A stretch of 64,000 nt of DNA. Source: Diploscapter coronatus. Its lineage: Eukaryota; Nematoda; Chromadorea; Rhabditida; Rhabditidae. Positions 59,883 to 64,000 of this stretch are shown here, piece by piece. Location of the stretch: positions 52,467,249 to 52,531,248 of the forward strand of contig OZ038423.1 in assembly GCA_964036155.1 (NCBI GenBank). Reading direction: 5' to 3'. A program made the position numbers and the translations under genes. Numbering within the stretch: the stretch's first letter is position 1; each line of letters starts with the position of its first letter. The notes below the pieces were generated by a model. That model saw only the letters and a program-made list of their open reading frames with translations, did no database searches and was not told the origin of the DNA.

Positions 59883-62800
59883 CTACGACAGCATGTTGCG
59901 GATCTCCTGATGCACGTAGCAGAGATAGTCCACGTACGATTTCTGGGTGGGAGACGATTTGTCCTGAAAGTTCGAAGAATTGCAAAATGAATCGCTCCAA
60001 ATTTTATAAGAAAAATCTCGTTAAACTAGGAGGAAAATTGGCGATCTGAATTATTTTTTGTCCTTCAAACAAGTAACATTTGAATCCGCCAGTAATGCGA
60101 CTTTCGAGCAAAATGCCAAATGAATGAAATGGTGCAACTCTTCTTGACATGAAATTGAAAGGAGGTAGTATGCCCTTTCTCTTGAATAACATCTCAAAAT
60201 TCCGTAATAAATGAAGATAAAATTTCCTGACCTCAACCAAGAACTTCCTCATCCAGGGCTCGAGAGCGTCCTTCTCCTTGATGATGAACAGCTTGCGAGA
60301 GCGAATCGAGGCAGGCAGCAGTTGGACGGCGCGACGCAGACCGCGGCTCTTCGCGTTGTCCTTCTCGGGGATCACGTTCTGCAACACATTGAACTTGCAT
60401 TGATTTAAGAAAAGTTTTAGAATAAGCGTTATTATTCCGTTTTTGTAGAATTTCAAGCAAAGATGCTGAGAGAATTGTTGATCCAAATAGAAATTAGTGA
60501 GCTCTCGAAACTACTCGCTTGACTTACCGTTTCAGTGTTGAGGAAGGTGACACTCTCGGCGCCGAAGACATCCTTGACCCACTGCTCGGCCACTCCCAGA
60601 CCGATCCACAGGAACAGAGCCACTCCGTTGTCGATTAGATAGGCCTGAACAGATCTAATGTAAAAATGAGCAAGCGATCAGTGACGGACCTTGGAATGAT
60701 CGAAGAATTCCATGCTGCAGCGAATCGGATTCGGTAGGGCAGTCAACTCGTTCGGCTCTTGGCATTCCAATTGGGACACTGGGTAGACTCTGCAAAACAA
60801 TGCATGAGCAAGAATGATTCTGGATAAAGTGCGAGTATTTAGCATTTTCAACTTCTTTCTTCTTCACACACTCGTCAGCTATCTTCATTTTCTTACTTTT
60901 TCTACAAGATGATAGATATTGTCTGTCTCCAACGAAGTGGCGTAAAATTTTGAAATCGCGGTAAGTTGAGAAAAATTATCAACCTTATTAGCGGCGCTAT
61001 AAGTCGACAGGGTTTCTCATTGCTGACACATTTTTCAAAATTTTCAAAGCTTCTTGTAAAATCGATGTTTCCCAACTCTGTTGCGATTCCGAAGTTTAAA
61101 GCCAACTCATTGAAGACAAACTAAAGAGTGAGCATAAAAGGATTTTACGAGTGTGAATGTAAAGGAATTGAAGGCAAAACACGAAAAAAGTAATAAATAA
61201 ACGTACTTAGGATAGAGCAGAGACAGAGAATCTTCGATCTTCAGTCCTCTGATCAACTCGATGAGCCACGCCTTCTCGTCCACAACCAATTCTGATCCTG
61301 GAAAATAACAATTCATTGCATATTTTTCTTGGAAACTCTTTTACCTCCAGCAACAGCGTCGTTCTTGACGATGGAACAGGCATAGAGAGGCAGCAGTTTG
61401 AGGGTTTCGGGCAGAATCAACTGGCCCAGAGGAGAGTTCTCGCTCACCTGAACTCAACACTTTATTCTTTCATAGATTTTGAGAAATTCACCTTTTCCCG
61501 ATAAGTAGCCAGAATGTGCGCAGATCTGCCTCCAATCTGGTCGCAGGCCTCCTTCAAGCTCTTTTCGCGATTCGTTTGCACCGCTGAAATTTTTATTTAG
61601 CGTCATCATTGAAGTCTAAAATGATTTCAAATGAAAGCCTTCAGAACTCACACTTGAAATAGTGTGGCAAACGACATGCTGTTGATTGTTTATTGCTTAT
61701 TTTCAAATAATGGGGACTGAATGATGCCTACCGAGTTTGAAGAGATAGGCGAAGAGAGTGCAGGGATCAGCGAGTCTGTAGAGCATGCTGAACTCGTTGG
61801 ACACGGGCAGACACAGGTTGAGGATGCGCAGGCGACGCTGGCCAGAGATCGAGGTGTACAGAATCGCTGTCTGTAACAAGTCATCTAATCATTTAGTCTT
61901 TTGCTGGTGATAACGATCTAGTGGCGTACAAGTTTGGAATGATGCGATCAAATCTGGCATTTTCGCAAACCAATTTTGCGTGAAGCTATTTGAATGAAGA
62001 TTAGAGGATTATTGCCATTAGGTGTCGTTTTCAAACGTACAAAATTTCAACTATATTGGTTCAATGGATACGGATTAATGCCGAATGTCTTTTATAATGC
62101 ATTATTTCCAAACTGTTACGCACCACTGCAGAATAATTCGTTCTTCTGATAAATGAATAAATAAAAAAAGTGAATGTAATGTCTTTTGAATAGTAAATGT
62201 ACCTGAATGACAGCATTGGAATCGGACAGCTTGTCGTCGTGCTTGATCTCCGTAAAGAAGGACTTGTTCTCGTCGATCGAGGCTATCTCCAAGTCTGTCG
62301 AATTCTCCATGTAAAACGAGCCAGAGAAGAGGCACGGGCGAATTCCTGAATAATTCAATGGTTTTCCCCACAAGTTTAAAGATTCACAGATCATTCTTTC
62401 CTAATAAATTAAAATTCTCAAAATCGCAATTCAGATGAATTTCAGCAAATGACATACCAGCACTAGTACGAATTCTGACCATGCAGTCGAATGCGATCTG
62501 CTGTCCGACATTCCGCGCCAAATCTGTTAGGAATCGGTTGCCGTCGAATTCCGCCTGAAATGTCACATTCAAATCATTTAACAAGTAGCGACTGAAATAT
62601 GACAATTGCAAGAAAAATAATAGATGAATTCAGACATAATGAAGGATATTTGGAACGTATTCTGTATTTAACGCAATTTCACACAAAGATTATGAATTTT
62701 GCATTTTTGTTTAAATGTCTCACCTTGAAGTACTGATATTTGTAGATACTGCCGCCAGTGACTGCAGAGAGCTGTCCGATAGTGGATATGTCGATGAAGG

Positions 62801-64000
62801 AATTCGGGAAGACGAACAGATCCACTGTCACTCCGGACTGCAAAGCAACAATTCATAATTCAATGCAGGTGAATCTCGTCCTTGCCTTGACACAATTCTC
62901 GCCCATTTTGGTGTAGAGCTCGCACTGCGGAGTGAGTGCCTGCTTCTCCTTGTCGCTACCGAGCAGAGCCCTCTCCTCCCTCGCCTTCAGTTTACCTGGA
63001 GCCTCGTGCGTCGGCAAGGACGACGTGAAGATGAGCAGCTTGCCTGATCGATCAGCACACTGAAACGAACGGATAAACAATGAAACTTTCTATCTCATTG
63101 CAGGAAACGAAACCAAACAGTATATCGTGAAAAAGATCAAAATGATCGATGTTCAAAATTAACATTTGCTTAAAAAGTTAGTAGCATCTCCCATTATAAA
63201 AATGGAAGTAGTTATCTATTTTATGTCTAGCAAAGGTGCTTTTTCAAAGGAATCAATTTGCGAGCTTTGCTCAATATCACATTTGAGAGAAGTGCAATTT
63301 CCAATTCTAGTTTTCCGAAATATGCTTACTTTGAGTGCATCGAGTCCAGCCTGCACAGTGGGCAGCACGATCGTCTCGACATTCTTGTTGGTGCTGAAGA
63401 GTTTGGGGATTTCCGCGAGAACGGCTCGAATGGCTGGGGCGGCCTTGGACAGCGGCAGCAGCAGACCGTCCACAATTGGCACGAACATCTCTGACACGTC
63501 CGCTGGAATTCGAAAGGTATATCAAAGAAAGTCGTGCTCGGAAATAAACTTCCGAGTTCAGTTGAAGAGTAGGAGCTCAAGTATTGAAGAAAACTCGTAG
63601 TTAGAATTAGAAAAGAAAGTGGCCTTGTATTCAACGATAATAGATCCAATAACTTACAGACGATGAGCATTTTTGGCTGTGGCGAGGAGAGATCGTAGAA
63701 CTGGACAGACGTGTCGAAAGTGGCCAGGCCCACGTGGATCGTGGACTCGGGCGCATTCGCCTCTCTGCAAAAATGACGGTTTCTTTCGGAACAGAAAAGT
63801 ATTTGAAAGATCGGCTTTGAAAAGAATGGAGTCACCATTGAAGTAAACAATGGAAATGTTCATGTATTTGTGATCGGAATTGACGCTCCGATTTTCAGTA
63901 ATTGAACTGACTTGGGCAATCTCTGCAGAACTCGCTCCAGATTGGCACAGAGCAGACTGACCATTCCACTCGAGAATGCATTGTACGAGACGTCGATCAT
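59883..64000 (-). CDS. SEC24: SEC24 COPII cargo-adaptor subunit, 5' truncated by window
   Basis: The window edge cuts the gene inside the trunk domain at MIDVSYNAFSSGMVSLLC. The trunk continues with STIHVGLATFDTSVQFYDL, PKMLIVSDVSEMFVPIVDG and GKLLIFTSSLPTHEAPGKLK. The beta-sandwich part (FDCMVRIRTSAGI), helical region (DQIGGRSAHILATYREKV; LPETLKLLPLYACSIVKND) and gelsolin-like end (AYLIDNGVALFLWIGLGVAE) follow. The C-terminus is PTQKSYVDYLCYVHQEIRNM plus Leu-Ser and TAG at 59883-59885. The zinc finger and N-terminal Pro/Gln region lie beyond 64000. SEC24 pairs with SEC23 and selects cargo for COPII vesicles leaving the ER. All visible domains are intact. One intron carries a Tc1-like MITE (61920-62126). 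The paralogue class (A/B or C/D) is not assigned. Confidence 0.92.
61920..62126. repeat. Tc1-like MITE, family B copy 3
   Basis: AGTGGCGTACAAGTTTGGAA at the left and (other strand) AGTGGTGCGTAACAGTTTGG at the right bound about 207 bp in a SEC24 intron. It is more diverged than the other two copies but keeps length, ends and TA-rich flanks. Confidence 0.7.

Overview
This is nuclear DNA from a nematode. It carries an N-terminal cuticle-collagen domain, the nematode pattern of expanded receptor tyrosine kinases and Cys-loop channels, genes broken into many exons by introns of mostly 40-60 bp, and about 65% A+T. I cannot name the species. The very intron-rich cuticle collagen is unlike Caenorhabditis and hints at a lineage outside Rhabditina. 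There is nothing prokaryotic here: no operon with ribosome binding sites and no CRISPR array. I see no tRNA, rRNA or spliced-leader gene. All gene models were built by hand from reading frame, splice sites and family motifs.

Layout. 1-1104 (+): 3' end of a kinase-like gene with a degenerate catalytic loop. 1575-7931 (-): complete receptor tyrosine kinase. 9276-12223 (-): SLC22-type organic cation transporter. 13298-19370 and beyond (-): Cys-loop anion-channel subunit, with a 2.2 kb foldback element in one intron. 19371-23161: long intergenic stretch shared by two divergent genes. 23162-24990 (+): small secreted Gln/Ser/Gly-rich protein with two possible 3' ends. 25096-26647 (-): 257-residue membrane protein with a cytoplasmic PPxY motif. 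About 27714-38556 and beyond (-): TRPM cation channel. 41166-46002 (-): cuticle collagen in about 25 exons. 47368-50626 (-): methionine aminopeptidase 2. 51113-55862 (-): charged coiled-coil protein, possibly part of the next gene. 56069-59020 (-): DEAD-box helicase of the DDX20/Gemin3 type. 59883-64000 (-): SEC24, truncated at the window edge.

The genes do not form one pathway. The left two thirds hold membrane signalling and transport genes (kinase, transporter, anion channel, TRPM). The right third holds housekeeping genes (MetAP2, a helicase of the SMN-complex type, COPII coat) next to a cuticle collagen, all on the minus strand and closely spaced.

The most unusual features are the collagen gene, split into micro-exons of 10-50 bases that keep the Gly-X-Y register exactly and include one intron ending in TG instead of AG, and the load of small inverted-repeat elements in introns. 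Two TIR families have three copies each, and there are two large and several small foldbacks.
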